Origin: a bacterium HR30
GTDB taxonomy: Bacteria; Desulfobacterota; Binatia; HRBIN30
Length of the DNA: 40,815 nt
Direction of reading: 5' to 3'
NCBI GenBank assembly: GCA_002898795.1
Contig: BEIG01000018.1
Location: 1 to 40,815 of the forward strand
Part shown: one piece after another, positions 33,551 through 40,815 of the stretch
How the letters are laid out: every line of letters begins with the position of its first letter
Numbering within the stretch: position 1 is the first letter of the stretch
Made by a program: the position numbers and the translations under genes
Notes under the pieces: model-generated
The model's database searches: none
Seen by the model: the letters and a program-made list of their open reading frames with translations, nothing else
Told to the model about the DNA's origin: nothing

Positions 33551-34006
33551 TCAGCCCACCTGAACGGCAATCGCCTTGGGCTTCGCTTGTTCTGCCTTGG
33601 GCAACGTGACCAACAGGACCCCGTTTTTGTACTCGGCTTTGGCTTTGCTTTCGTCCACATCCACCGGTAGCTCGATGCGCCGCGAGAACTTGCCCGTCGT
33701 GCGCTCCTCGCGGTGCACGGCCTCCGATTTGCCCACCAGGCCGCGGCCCTTTTCTCCACTGATCGTTACGCTGTTCCGCAGCGCAGTGATGTTCACGGAA
33801 TTGGGGTCGACACCGGGAACGAGGACTTCCACGTAAAATGCATCCTTATCCTCGTACACATTGACCGGAGGGTGCCCCCGTTCGCCGCGCCCCGGCCACA
33901 ATCCCGTTCGCAACAGCGAAGGGAACCGCAAACCAGCGCTCTCGAAGGCGCGATCGATCTCACGCCGCAGTGCCTCCATTTCCTGCCATGGATCCCAGCG
34001 AGCCAT
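33551..34006 (-). CDS. Small heat-shock protein (Hsp20), copy 3 (first in the series)
   Basis: 151 residues from ATG 34006, which has AAAGGAGGG 7 bp upstream. The N-terminus MARWDPWQEMEALRREIDRAF is the typical WDPxxE form of bacterial Hsp20. The crystallin domain contains VNVYEDKDAFYVEVLVPGVD, LRNSVTISGEKGRG, a FSRRIELPVDVD segment and EYKNGVLLVTLPKAEQ, ending with IAV (KAIAVQV). It is the most typical of the three. It heads the leftward block; the intergenic 34007-34224 should hold its promoter. Confidence 0.95.
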   Translation of the reverse strand: MARWDPWQEMEALRREIDRAFESAGLRFPSLLRTGLWPGRGERGHPPVNVYEDKDAFYVEVLVPGVDPNSVNITALRNSVTISGEKGRGLVGKSEAVHREERTTGKFSRRIELPVDVDESKAKAEYKNGVLLVTLPKAEQAKPKAIAVQVG

Positions 34007-34013
34007 ACGTGCT

Positions 34014-34022
34014 CCCTCCTTT
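34014..34022 (-). promoter_or_regulatory. Ribosome binding site of Hsp20 copy 3
   Basis: AAAGGAGGG on the minus strand, ending 7 bp before ATG 34006. Very strong and similar to those of copies 1 and 2, pointing to high expression when induced. Confidence 0.75.
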
Positions 34023-34053
34023 CCAATTTCACGTCGTTCCGTGATGCGCGCTT

Positions 34054-34081
34054 GAGGTAAGCACCAATCGGACCACGTCAA
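34054..34081 (-). promoter_or_regulatory. Possible promoter of the stress block
   Basis: On the minus strand TTGACG (34076-34081) and TACCTC (34054-34059) are 16 bp apart, about 50 bp before the first Hsp20 start. The -35 fits sigma-70/heat-shock types; the -10 is poor. No CIRCE inverted repeat (TTAGCACTC type) is present. An ECF-type promoter for the local sigma factor would not be recognised by eye. Confidence 0.3.
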
Positions 34082-34224
34082 GCATTGCTCCGATGTTCGC
34101 GGAAAAAGTTCCGCCGGCCTCGCAAAAAGAAAAAAGAAGACGGCCACCTACTTTCCTCGAGTCGGAACGCTGCATTCCACGAGCGCCGGGTTCCTGGCCC
34201 GCCATAGCCCGGAGGCATCACCCT

Positions 34225-37200
34225 ATGATAACCGCAAGCGCTTGTATGCGAGGGAAACCCAGCTCGGAAGGTTCCAACTTTTCCTCTACTGCCGCGCACC
34301 CGACGCCGGTACGAAAGGACTTCCGTCGCCAGCCGTACCGAGAACCCCGCTTTGGACTGGGAGTCCTCGCTCTTTGCCTAACGATTTCTGGGGCAGCGAG
34401 TTTGGTTCTGGAGATTGTTTGGATGCGCGAGCTCCGACTCGCCTTTGGTTCCACCACCCTGGCGTCCAGCACCATCCTCGTTGCGTATATGTTTGGACTT
34501 GGAGCTGGCGGTTGGCTGGGGGGCCGGATCGCGGGCCGATTGGCAAAGCCCCTGCGAACCTACGGCGCGCTGGAGATCGTTGTCGGCACCTATGCGCTGG
34601 CCGTGCCGTGGGTGTGTCGAAGCTTGATCGCCGAAACGGGGGCTTGGTTCGTCGAGCTCAGTTTTTGGCAAGCGTCCGTGTTTCGCTTCTTCGTCAGCCA
34701 ACTTCTCCTTTTGGCTCCGACCATAGCCATGGGGGCAACGCTGCCCCTTGTGGTGCAAGCTGCGGAGGCAACGGGCGCGCGAGCCGGGCGCACGAGTGCG
34801 CTTTTGTATGGGGCGAACACTCTCGGCGCCGTAACCGGCGTGTTCCTCGGGACCTTCTTTTTCCTCCCGTCTTTAGGGTCCACGGGCGCGAACACGGCAG
34901 CCGCTTTGGCGGATGTTTTCCTCGGCAGTGCTGTCGTGCTGTGGAGTCGGCTTGCCCACGCTCCGAAACCACAAGAGTTCCCAGGAGCCGCTCCTGAGCG
35001 ACCAGCGGGAAGCCTGAGCCCGTTGGGGCTCGGTTCGGCTTCCCCCGCACTGTTTGCGTATGCCATTGTCGGATTTGTTGGCCTGGCGTTCGAGGTGTGC
35101 TGGACCCGCGCGCTGGCGTCCGTTTTTGGTTCTTCCGTCTATGCCTTTGGGGCCATGCTGGGAAGTTTCCTCACCGGCATCGCTCTCGGGAGCTTCGCCA
35201 TGCATCGCTTGATCGAACGGCTCCCGTCGATCGCCGTCGTAGCCACGGTCCTCGTTCTGCTGCTCAGTGCAACCTCGATCGTGACGTTCCACCTACTGTT
35301 CCTCCTTCCGGAATGGTTTCCTCGAGTGTTCGTGCAGCTCGGAGGCACGTACGAGGCATCGGTGGGAGCGAGCATTTTGCTCACGCTCGTTGCCCTGCTC
35401 CCTCCAACACTGATTCTCGGGGCACTGTTTCCAACTCTCGTTGTCGTCATTGCACGGGAGGAAGGAACTGCAGCTCGATCCGTGGGCCGCGTGTACTGGT
35501 GGAATACCCTTGGTTCCGGGCTTGGGGCTTTTGCCGGTGGATTTCTCCTTCTTCCGGCCTTTGGGCTCCAAAAATCCTTGGCCCTGCTAGCCACGGCAAC
35601 GGCCCTGACGGCAGCAATCTTGGCATTGTGGCAGCGGGAGCGGAGGGGCCCTTGGCGTGTGGCTCTGGTCATTCTTGCTGGGGCCTTGGTCCTGGTTATT
35701 TGGAGTGGGGGCTTACGAGCAAGTCCCGAGGCGCTCACACGCGGGGTGTTCCGCTTTCCCATCACTGAAATCGACGTGGGGGTACAGCCGGTCGCCTTGC
35801 GGGGGCCAGCAGAGGGCGAGGTGTTGTTCTACCGCGACGGGTGGAATGCCACGGTCTCCGTCCACCGAGTGCTCGGCGAATTGAGCTTGCGCGTGAACGG
35901 GAAAGCCGACGCCAGCGCGCGCGGCGACTTGCCCACGCAGGTGCTTCTCGGCCACTTGGGGTATTTTTTTCGTCCCGATGCTCGAGATGTCGCCGTGATC
36001 GGGCTTGCTTCCGGTGTCACTGCAGGTAGCGCCACGCTGTACCCAGGGAAGCGCATCGATGTCATCGAAATCGAGCCAGCGATGGTCGAAGCCTCGCGGT
36101 TTTTTGAACACCTGAACAATCGTCCGCTCGAGCACCCTTCCGTTCGTCTCGTTTTGGATGACGCCCGCACTTACCTTGCAAGCAAGGAAGCTGCCTACGA
36201 CTTGGTGCTCTCCGAACCGTCGAATCCTTGGATGGCCGGGTCCGCTAACTTGTTCACTCGCGAATTCTTTCGCACTGTGCGGCGAGCGCTGCGACCTCGG
36301 GGCTTGCTCGTTCAGTGGGTGCAGCTTTACGCCATGCCCGAAGATGCAGTTGCCGCCGTGCTGCGGGGGCTCGCGAAAACTTTTCCCCACGTGTACGGCT
36401 TTGCGCCCGGTCATGGAAACACCGACCTGCTTTTGGTTGCGGGACGAGAACCAATCCAGGCACGGGATTTTCCTGCTTGGGATCAGCTTCCGGCAAACGC
36501 TCGCACAGATCTTGTGCGAGCCGGGGTGTTCGATGGCGACGACCTGCGGGCGCTACTTTACCTCCCACCCGCTGCCGTCGAGGCGATGGCTCGTCGCGCT
36601 CCAGTGGTCAACACCGACGACAACATGTTCGTCGAATTGACCGGGTCTCGGGCGCTGTACATGCCACCCACCGAACCAGCAAACTGGTTCCTCATCGACA
36701 GCCACGCCAACGATGTCGCTGCCTTTTGGCGCCAAGCTCACGATGATCGAGCCCTGGCAGAACTCGCCCTCGCCTACCTGCGCCGAGGAGCAATTGCTGT
36801 GGCCCAATCCCTGGTGGCTACGGCCGTCGGCAATCGGCAAGAACCGCTCGTCCGAGCCGTGAACGCTGAGATCGAATTCCGGGCCAAAGGTCCGAGCGGC
36901 GAGGCTCTCGATCGTCTTGTGACCGAACTCCGTCAAGTGCTTTCGCTGGTGCCCGAGTCGTACTCTGCCCGCTACTTGCTCGCCACCGCAGAGCACGATC
37001 GCCAAGAGCCCGTGCACGCGCTGGCCCAAATTGAAGAAGGGCTACGAACCAGACCAGGGGACTTACGCCTGCGAAGGTTGCGCTTACGAGTGCTCCTCGC
37101 TCTCGGCCGAGCAACCGAGGCACACCAAGAAGCTAACGAGCTTCTCGCCACGAGGCTCAAAGATCGGGACATGGACTTGTACCGCGACGCAGCGCAAGCG

Positions 37201-37533
37201 GCTGCACAAGCGGGCGACCTGCCGCAAGCGCTCCGCCTCACCGAAGCTTACCTCGATCACCACCCCGATTCACCCGAAGCCTGGAACTCGTTGGCCGACA
37301 TTTACCGGCGGCTCGGCCAGCAGGAAGCCGCGGCAGAAGCACAGGCCAAAGCGGAGCAAGCCAAACGCAACGTGATTCTCTCTTTGCATCGGCAAGCCCG
37401 ACAACTGGCAATCGCTGGCGATCTGGAAGGAGCGATCACCCAACTCCGGACCATTTTGCTCTTCGACCCTAGCTACGTCGCGGCCCGCCGGGATCTACAA
37501 ACCTTGCAGCAAGGCGAAGACCTCGAGTTTTGA
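34225..37533 (+). CDS. Large membrane protein: MFS-like/spermidine-synthase-like fusion with C-terminal TPRs
   Basis: 1102 residues from ATG 34225, which has GGAGG 9 bp upstream; the open frame extends to 34093. Residues ~45-500 hold about 12-14 hydrophobic helices (LGVLALCLTISGAASLVLEI, SQLLLLAPTIAMGATLPLVV). Residues ~535-740 form a spermidine-synthase-type Rossmann domain: DGWNATVSVHRV, VAVIGLASGVTAGSATLYP, VIEIEPAMVEASRFF, LVLDDARTYL and LSEPSNPWMAGSANLFTREF. Residues ~890-1100 are TPR-like repeats (PQALRLTEAYLDHHPDSPEA, REDLQ-type ends). The methyl/aminopropyl substrate is unknown, and active-site acidic residues differ between such fused proteins and true spermidine synthases. It may modify a membrane or surface amine. 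It is divergent from the Hsp20 genes and convergent with phoR (9 bp between stops). Confidence 0.85.
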   Translation: MITASACMRGKPSSEGSNFSSTAAHPTPVRKDFRRQPYREPRFGLGVLALCLTISGAASLVLEIVWMRELRLAFGSTTLASSTILVAYMFGLGAGGWLGGRIAGRLAKPLRTYGALEIVVGTYALAVPWVCRSLIAETGAWFVELSFWQASVFRFFVSQLLLLAPTIAMGATLPLVVQAAEATGARAGRTSALLYGANTLGAVTGVFLGTFFFLPSLGSTGANTAAALADVFLGSAVVLWSRLAHAPKPQEFPGAAPERPAGSLSPLGLGSASPALFAYAIVGFVGLAFEVCWTRALASVFGSSVYAFGAMLGSFLTGIALGSFAMHRLIERLPSIAVVATVLVLLLSATSIVTFHLLFLLPEWFPRVFVQLGGTYEASVGASILLTLVALLPPTLILGALFPTLVVVIAREEGTAARSVGRVYWWNTLGSGLGAFAGGFLLLPAFGLQKSLALLATATALTAAILALWQRERRGPWRVALVILAGALVLVIWSGGLRASPEALTRGVFRFPITEIDVGVQPVALRGPAEGEVLFYRDGWNATVSVHRVLGELSLRVNGKADASARGDLPTQVLLGHLGYFFRPDARDVAVIGLASGVTAGSATLYPGKRIDVIEIEPAMVEASRFFEHLNNRPLEHPSVRLVLDDARTYLASKEAAYDLVLSEPSNPWMAGSANLFTREFFRTVRRALRPRGLLVQWVQLYAMPEDAVAAVLRGLAKTFPHVYGFAPGHGNTDLLLVAGREPIQARDFPAWDQLPANARTDLVRAGVFDGDDLRALLYLPPAAVEAMARRAPVVNTDDNMFVELTGSRALYMPPTEPANWFLIDSHANDVAAFWRQAHDDRALAELALAYLRRGAIAVAQSLVATAVGNRQEPLVRAVNAEIEFRAKGPSGEALDRLVTELRQVLSLVPESYSARYLLATAEHDRQEPVHALAQIEEGLRTRPGDLRLRRLRLRVLLALGRATEAHQEANELLATRLKDRDMDLYRDAAQAAAQAGDLPQALRLTEAYLDHHPDSPEAWNSLADIYRRLGQQEAAAEAQAKAEQAKRNVILSLHRQARQLAIAGDLEGAITQLRTILLFDPSYVAARRDLQTLQQGEDLEF

Positions 37534-37542
37534 GCATCGCCG

Positions 37543-38874
37543 TCACGTCGCTGCGTTGCTTGCCCCGCCGGTAGCATCGGCAGGAAGGTAGACAAACACA
37601 GACGTCCCGCGGCCCAACTCGCTTTCGATGCGCATGGCGCCACCGTGTGCCTGAAGAATGTGCTTGACAATCGCCAAACCAAGCCCCGTACCCCCCAGCT
37701 CCCTCGATCGCGCCCGATCTACCCGGTAAAAACGTTCCGTCAGTCGCGGCAAGTCTCGGCTCGGAATCCCGACACCTGTATCTTTGACGCAAATTTCCAC
37801 CCACGCGCCTTTTGGTTTCGGCGAGCGTAAATGCGTACCGCGCGCCTCCGTGGTGGCACTCGCGGACACGACCACGCTACCGCCTTCGCCGGTGTATTTG
37901 ATGGCGTTGTCCACCAAGTTGACCAGCACTTGCTCGACCCGATCGGGGTCGGCTCGGAGCGGGGGAAGTTCCGAGACCAACTGTTTGCGCAAGTCGATCT
38001 TCTTGGCGCGGGCGAGCGGCCCAAATCCCTCCAAGACGCGGTCGACCAAACTCGGCACATCCACCGTGGCAATCTGTAATGTCGTTTTCCCCAGCTCGAG
38101 GTTCGAAAGTGCCAGAAGGTCGTCCACGAGTCGTGTCAGCCGCTCAGCATGCCGCTGGATCACGGCGAGGAAATGCTTCGCTCGCTCTGGGTCGGTCACG
38201 GCCCCGTCGGCAAGGGTTTCGGCGTATCCACGAATGGAGGTGAGGGGCGTACGCAGCTCGTGAGAAACATTGGCAATAAAATCCCTGCGGGTCACCTCTA
38301 AGCGTTTGGTTTCCGTGACATCGCGGGCGACGATGACTTGCAGGGTTTGCGCTGGTTGCGGTTGTGCCACTGGCGTCACCCGCACTTGCAAAATCCTGCC
38401 ATCGGGCAGTGCAACCTCTCCTTCCGCCGGCTTCCCCGTGGCAGCCGACTGCCGTAGCAACTCGATAAGCTCCGGTTGCCGGGAAACGGCCAGGAGCGAC
38501 TTCCCGACCAAGCTTGTTCCTTCGCCGAAGCAACGTTGTGCTTCTTCGTTGCAAAGCCGTACGTCGCCCTGCGCATCGAGCACGAGTACGCCCTCGTGCA
38601 TGCTGCGTAGCGTCGCAGCAAGGAGGGCGCGTTCTTCCTCAGCCTCGGTCAGTCGCCGCTGGTAGACATCGGCCAAGCGATAAATCGAGCGTTCCAGCGC
38701 TCCAAAAAGGGCACTGTGTGTTGGGATCAAACTTGCTGCTTCGTCGCGCCGAAGTCGAGCCAAGGCATCGATGGTGTCTCCGAGTTCTCGCATCCGCCGG
38801 CGGATGGTCCAGATGCCGCCGATTCCACCGACAAGGAAGGTCACGAGCAAAAGGAGACAAACTGCGCCCCACAT
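37543..38874 (-). CDS. phoR: Phosphate regulon sensor histidine kinase PhoR
   Basis: 443 residues. One N-terminal membrane helix (3-24, CLLLLVTFLVGGIGGIWTI), a coiled linker, then a PAS domain (~85-180, LRSMHEGVLVLDAQGDVRLC). H205 is in ANVSHELRTPLTS. The ATPase has N box LVDNAIKYTGEGG, DTGVGIP, ERFYRVDRARSRELGGTGLGL and a final G box. This layout, with PAS and only one helix, is the PhoR pattern. It lies 70 bp behind phoB and should phosphorylate it under phosphate limitation, with PhoU and the Pst transporter as inhibitory partners. Confidence 0.92.
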   Translation of the reverse strand: MWGAVCLLLLVTFLVGGIGGIWTIRRRMRELGDTIDALARLRRDEAASLIPTHSALFGALERSIYRLADVYQRRLTEAEEERALLAATLRSMHEGVLVLDAQGDVRLCNEEAQRCFGEGTSLVGKSLLAVSRQPELIELLRQSAATGKPAEGEVALPDGRILQVRVTPVAQPQPAQTLQVIVARDVTETKRLEVTRRDFIANVSHELRTPLTSIRGYAETLADGAVTDPERAKHFLAVIQRHAERLTRLVDDLLALSNLELGKTTLQIATVDVPSLVDRVLEGFGPLARAKKIDLRKQLVSELPPLRADPDRVEQVLVNLVDNAIKYTGEGGSVVVSASATTEARGTHLRSPKPKGAWVEICVKDTGVGIPSRDLPRLTERFYRVDRARSRELGGTGLGLAIVKHILQAHGGAMRIESELGRGTSVFVYLPADATGGASNAAT

Positions 38875-38944
38875 AAAATCGTTGGAGAATTCCCGCAGTG
38901 CGAAGCTAAGCCGGTTTCTCGCGGCCAGGCCGGTTTTGTCGAGG

Positions 38945-39718
38945 TCACTGCTTTGGGTCCAAGGCCCGCTCGTCGAATTTATACCCTACGCCTCGCACCG
39001 TCACGATCAGTCGAGGGTGAGCGTCATCCACTTCGATCTGCTTGCGCAATCGGCGCACATGGACGTCTACAGTGCGAGGTTCTACGTGTGTGTCTTCGCC
39101 CCAAACCAAGTCGAGGATTTGCAAGCGGTCCCAGACACGGTTGGGATTTTGGACAAAGAAGCGCAAAAGTTCGAATTCTTTGCGAGATAACTCGACTTTT
39201 TTCCCCTCGACGAAAACTTCGTAACGATCGAAGTCCACCCGCAAGCGGCCTCGTTCGTAGACCTCTGGCGCCCGATCCACTGCCTCTGCGCTCCGGCTCC
39301 GCCGCAGCACGGCACGCACGCGGGCCATGAGCTCGCGCACGCTGAAAGGCTTCGTCACGTAGTCATCCGCTCCGAGTTCCAGTCCTACCACCCGGTCGGC
39401 TTCATCAACTTTCGCGGTCACCATGATCACCGGCACCCGCTGCAACACCGGGTCCTGCCGCAGCTTGCGACAAACCTCCAGGCCGGGGATTCCAGGTAGC
39501 GCCAAGTCTAACACCACCAGGTCCGGCGGGAGCCGCCGAGCCTTCTCCAGGGCCGAAGCACCATCGGCTGCGGTGGTGACGGCGTAACCTTCCTGCTGGA
39601 GATTGAACCGGAGGAGTTCCAAAATGTCCGGATCGTCTTCGACAACCAACACTCGCTGTCCTCGGGCAACCGGAGTGATGAAACTGAGACTTTCGAGCAA
39701 AGTTGCAGCAACCGTCAT
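38945..39718 (-). CDS. phoB: Phosphate regulon response regulator PhoB
   Basis: 257 residues from ATG 39718; a TTG 12 bp upstream is also open. The receiver has VVEDDPDI (~26), phosphoacceptor D71 (LVVLDLALPG), MVTAK and the Lys in YVTKPFS. The C-terminal OmpR/PhoB winged helix has ELSRKEFELLRFFVQNPNRV and TVDVHVRRLRKQIE. The first ~20 residues before the receiver are an unusual extension, so a later start is possible. Leftward order phoU - phoB - phoR; 8 bp between the phoU stop and this start. Confidence 0.93.
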   Translation of the reverse strand: MTVAATLLESLSFITPVARGQRVLVVEDDPDILELLRFNLQQEGYAVTTAADGASALEKARRLPPDLVVLDLALPGIPGLEVCRKLRQDPVLQRVPVIMVTAKVDEADRVVGLELGADDYVTKPFSVRELMARVRAVLRRSRSAEAVDRAPEVYERGRLRVDFDRYEVFVEGKKVELSRKEFELLRFFVQNPNRVWDRLQILDLVWGEDTHVEPRTVDVHVRRLRKQIEVDDAHPRLIVTVRGVGYKFDERALDPKQ

Positions 39719-39726
39719 GACGGTAC

Positions 39727-40416
39727 TCAAACCGATGGTGGAACGATATCCAGGTGGCGGATGCTTTTACCGCGGACCATGAACACCACCATTTCCGCGA
39801 TGTTGGTGGCGTGATCGGCAATGCGTTCAATGTACTTCGCAACGAACATCAAGCGGATGCCACGGGTAATCGTGTGCGGGTCTTCGATCATGTACGACAA
39901 CAGCTCGCGGAAGACCTGATGGGTAATGGAGTCGATTTGGTCGTCGTCGCGGCACACCTTCAAGGCCAGATCGACATCCTCGTTCACGAATGCGTTCAAA
40001 CACTCCCGCAACATCCCCAAGGCAATTTCCACCATGCGAGGAATGTCGATGAACGGTTTCAGTGGAGGTTCTTGGTTGAGCTCCAAGGCGCGCTCGCAAA
40101 TGTTCACGGCCATGTCACCGATGCGCTCCATGTCCGTGGTGATTTTGAGGGCCGTGGTGATGAGTCGCAAATCGCGGGCCGCCGGCTGGTGGAGAGCGAG
40201 CAAGCGCAGGCACAGTTCGTCAATTTCTACGTCCAAGCGATTGACCGTATGATCGCGGTCGATCGTAGCACGAGCGAGCGCATCGTCCCGCTGCACCAGA
40301 GCTTCCGTGGCGCTGGAAATTTGTTTTTCCACCAGGCCGCCCATTTCCAAAAGCTTGTGGTGCAACTGCCTCAGTTCTTCGTCGAAATGCCGATCCGTGT
40401 GCGTGCGCCGTTCCAA
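39727..40416 (-). CDS. phoU: Phosphate transport regulator PhoU
   Basis: 229 residues from TTG 40416, which is preceded by AAAGGA; the longer frame to 40590 is only the shadow of pstB. Two repeated three-helix PhoU domains: LHHKLLEMGGLVEKQISSAT... and the second around CLNAFVNEDVDLALKV. Metal-cluster motifs DxxxERIGDMAVNI (~95) and YIERIADHATNIAE (~196) are intact. Negative regulator of PhoR through the Pst transporter. It lies 19 bp after pstB. Confidence 0.93.
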   Translation of the reverse strand: MERRTHTDRHFDEELRQLHHKLLEMGGLVEKQISSATEALVQRDDALARATIDRDHTVNRLDVEIDELCLRLLALHQPAARDLRLITTALKITTDMERIGDMAVNICERALELNQEPPLKPFIDIPRMVEIALGMLRECLNAFVNEDVDLALKVCRDDDQIDSITHQVFRELLSYMIEDPHTITRGIRLMFVAKYIERIADHATNIAEMVVFMVRGKSIRHLDIVPPSV

Positions 40417-40435
40417 GATCGCGTCCTTTCGCGGC

Positions 40436-40815
40436 TCAACCAAACCGACCTGTAATGTAGTCTTCCGTTTCTTTCTGATCCGGATTGGTGAAAATTTTCG
40501 CCGTGGGCCCGTATTCGACCAGTCGTCCCAGGTACAAAAACGCCGTAAAGTCAGAAACCCTCGCGGCTTGCTGCATGTTATGGGTGACAATGACGATTGT
40601 GTACCGCCCCTTCAAGTCGTGAATCAGTGCCTCGATTTTAGCGGTAGCAATGGGATCCAGGGCCGAGCAGGGCTCGTCCATCAACAACACCTCGGGCTCC
40701 ACTGCCAGGGCTCGGGCAATACACAAGCGCTGTTGTTGCCCACCGGAAAGGCCGAGGGCGTTTTCGTGCAGCCGGTCCTTCACCTCGTCCCAGAGTGCTG
40801 CCTGGCGCAAGCTTC
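40436..40815 (-). CDS. pstB: Phosphate ABC transporter ATP-binding protein PstB (C-terminal part)
   Basis: The 5' half lies beyond the right edge; about 126 residues are visible. ABC signature [16 protein letters not shown], Walker [14 protein letters not shown] and switch His in [15 protein letters not shown] are intact. The end ([38 protein letters not shown], split here only by reading: [11 protein letters not shown] and [10 protein letters not shown]) is the usual PstB C-terminus. It heads the visible leftward pst-pho series. Confidence 0.95.
   Translation of the reverse strand, partial: SLRQAALWDEVKDRLHENALGLSGGQQQRLCIARALAVEPEVLLMDEPCSALDPIATAKIEALIHDLKGRYTIVIVTHNMQQAARVSDFTAFLYLGRLVEYGPTAKIFTNPDQKETEDYITGRFG

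Noticed and set aside
1-40815. Possible CRISPR array, prophage, integrase or insertion sequence
   Set aside because: No regularly spaced direct repeats, cas genes, transposase or integrase could be found on either strand.

Overview
The window is GC-rich, densely coding bacterial chromosome with no sign of phage, plasmid or CRISPR. The gene mix suggests an uncultivated lineage formerly placed near the Deltaproteobacteria, such as Candidatus Binatota or a Desulfobacterota/Myxococcota relative. It includes a globin-coupled histidine kinase, a sigma-54 response regulator, secreted proteins with long Thr/Pro/Ser linkers, a Cys-rich CGNG...CDDGN repeat, ELWxxDGT repeats, the MEP-pathway enzyme IspH and a P450. 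This taxonomic guess comes from gene content only.

Region by region. 1-929 holds the end of an unknown gene, then a non-coding block with four copies of a palindromic repeat. 930-5850 (+) encodes a secreted two-domain protein, a methyltransferase, phosphatidylserine synthase and quinolinate synthase. 5897-9713 holds a PAS histidine kinase (-), divergent from an ArgA-like N-acetylglutamate synthase overlapping a type II pantothenate kinase (+). 10338-13563 (-) is a sensory operon: CBS protein, sigma-54 response regulator, globin-coupled histidine kinase. ispH (+) follows, then a leftward series: dipeptidase, RNase R, P450, rhodanese. 19855-25267 is gene-poor and contains two surface-type proteins and gene relics. 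After a HIT hydrolase (+), 25704-34006 is a continuous leftward block: three Hsp20 chaperones, a membrane-anchored SDH/ClpP-like protease, MarC, a protein joining a ribosome-hibernation domain to a sigma factor, a KefB-type antiporter, adenylate kinase and a UbiB kinase. 34225-37533 (+) encodes a giant membrane spermidine-synthase-like protein with TPRs. The right end (-) is the phosphate regulon pstB-phoU-phoB-phoR.

The most interesting part is 27940-34006. Small heat-shock proteins, a protease, membrane proteins and a K+/H+ antiporter sit with a single polypeptide carrying an S30AE/HPF ribosome-binding domain plus sigma-70 regions 2 and 4. I infer a stress module in which ribosome state could gate a dedicated sigma factor. 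The architecture is read directly from sequence; the regulatory link is a hypothesis. The second notable region is 20708-22871, where one open frame joins the tail of a beta-helix-type surface protein to an ELWxxDGT protein, with an out-of-frame relic of another repeat inside its 3' tail.
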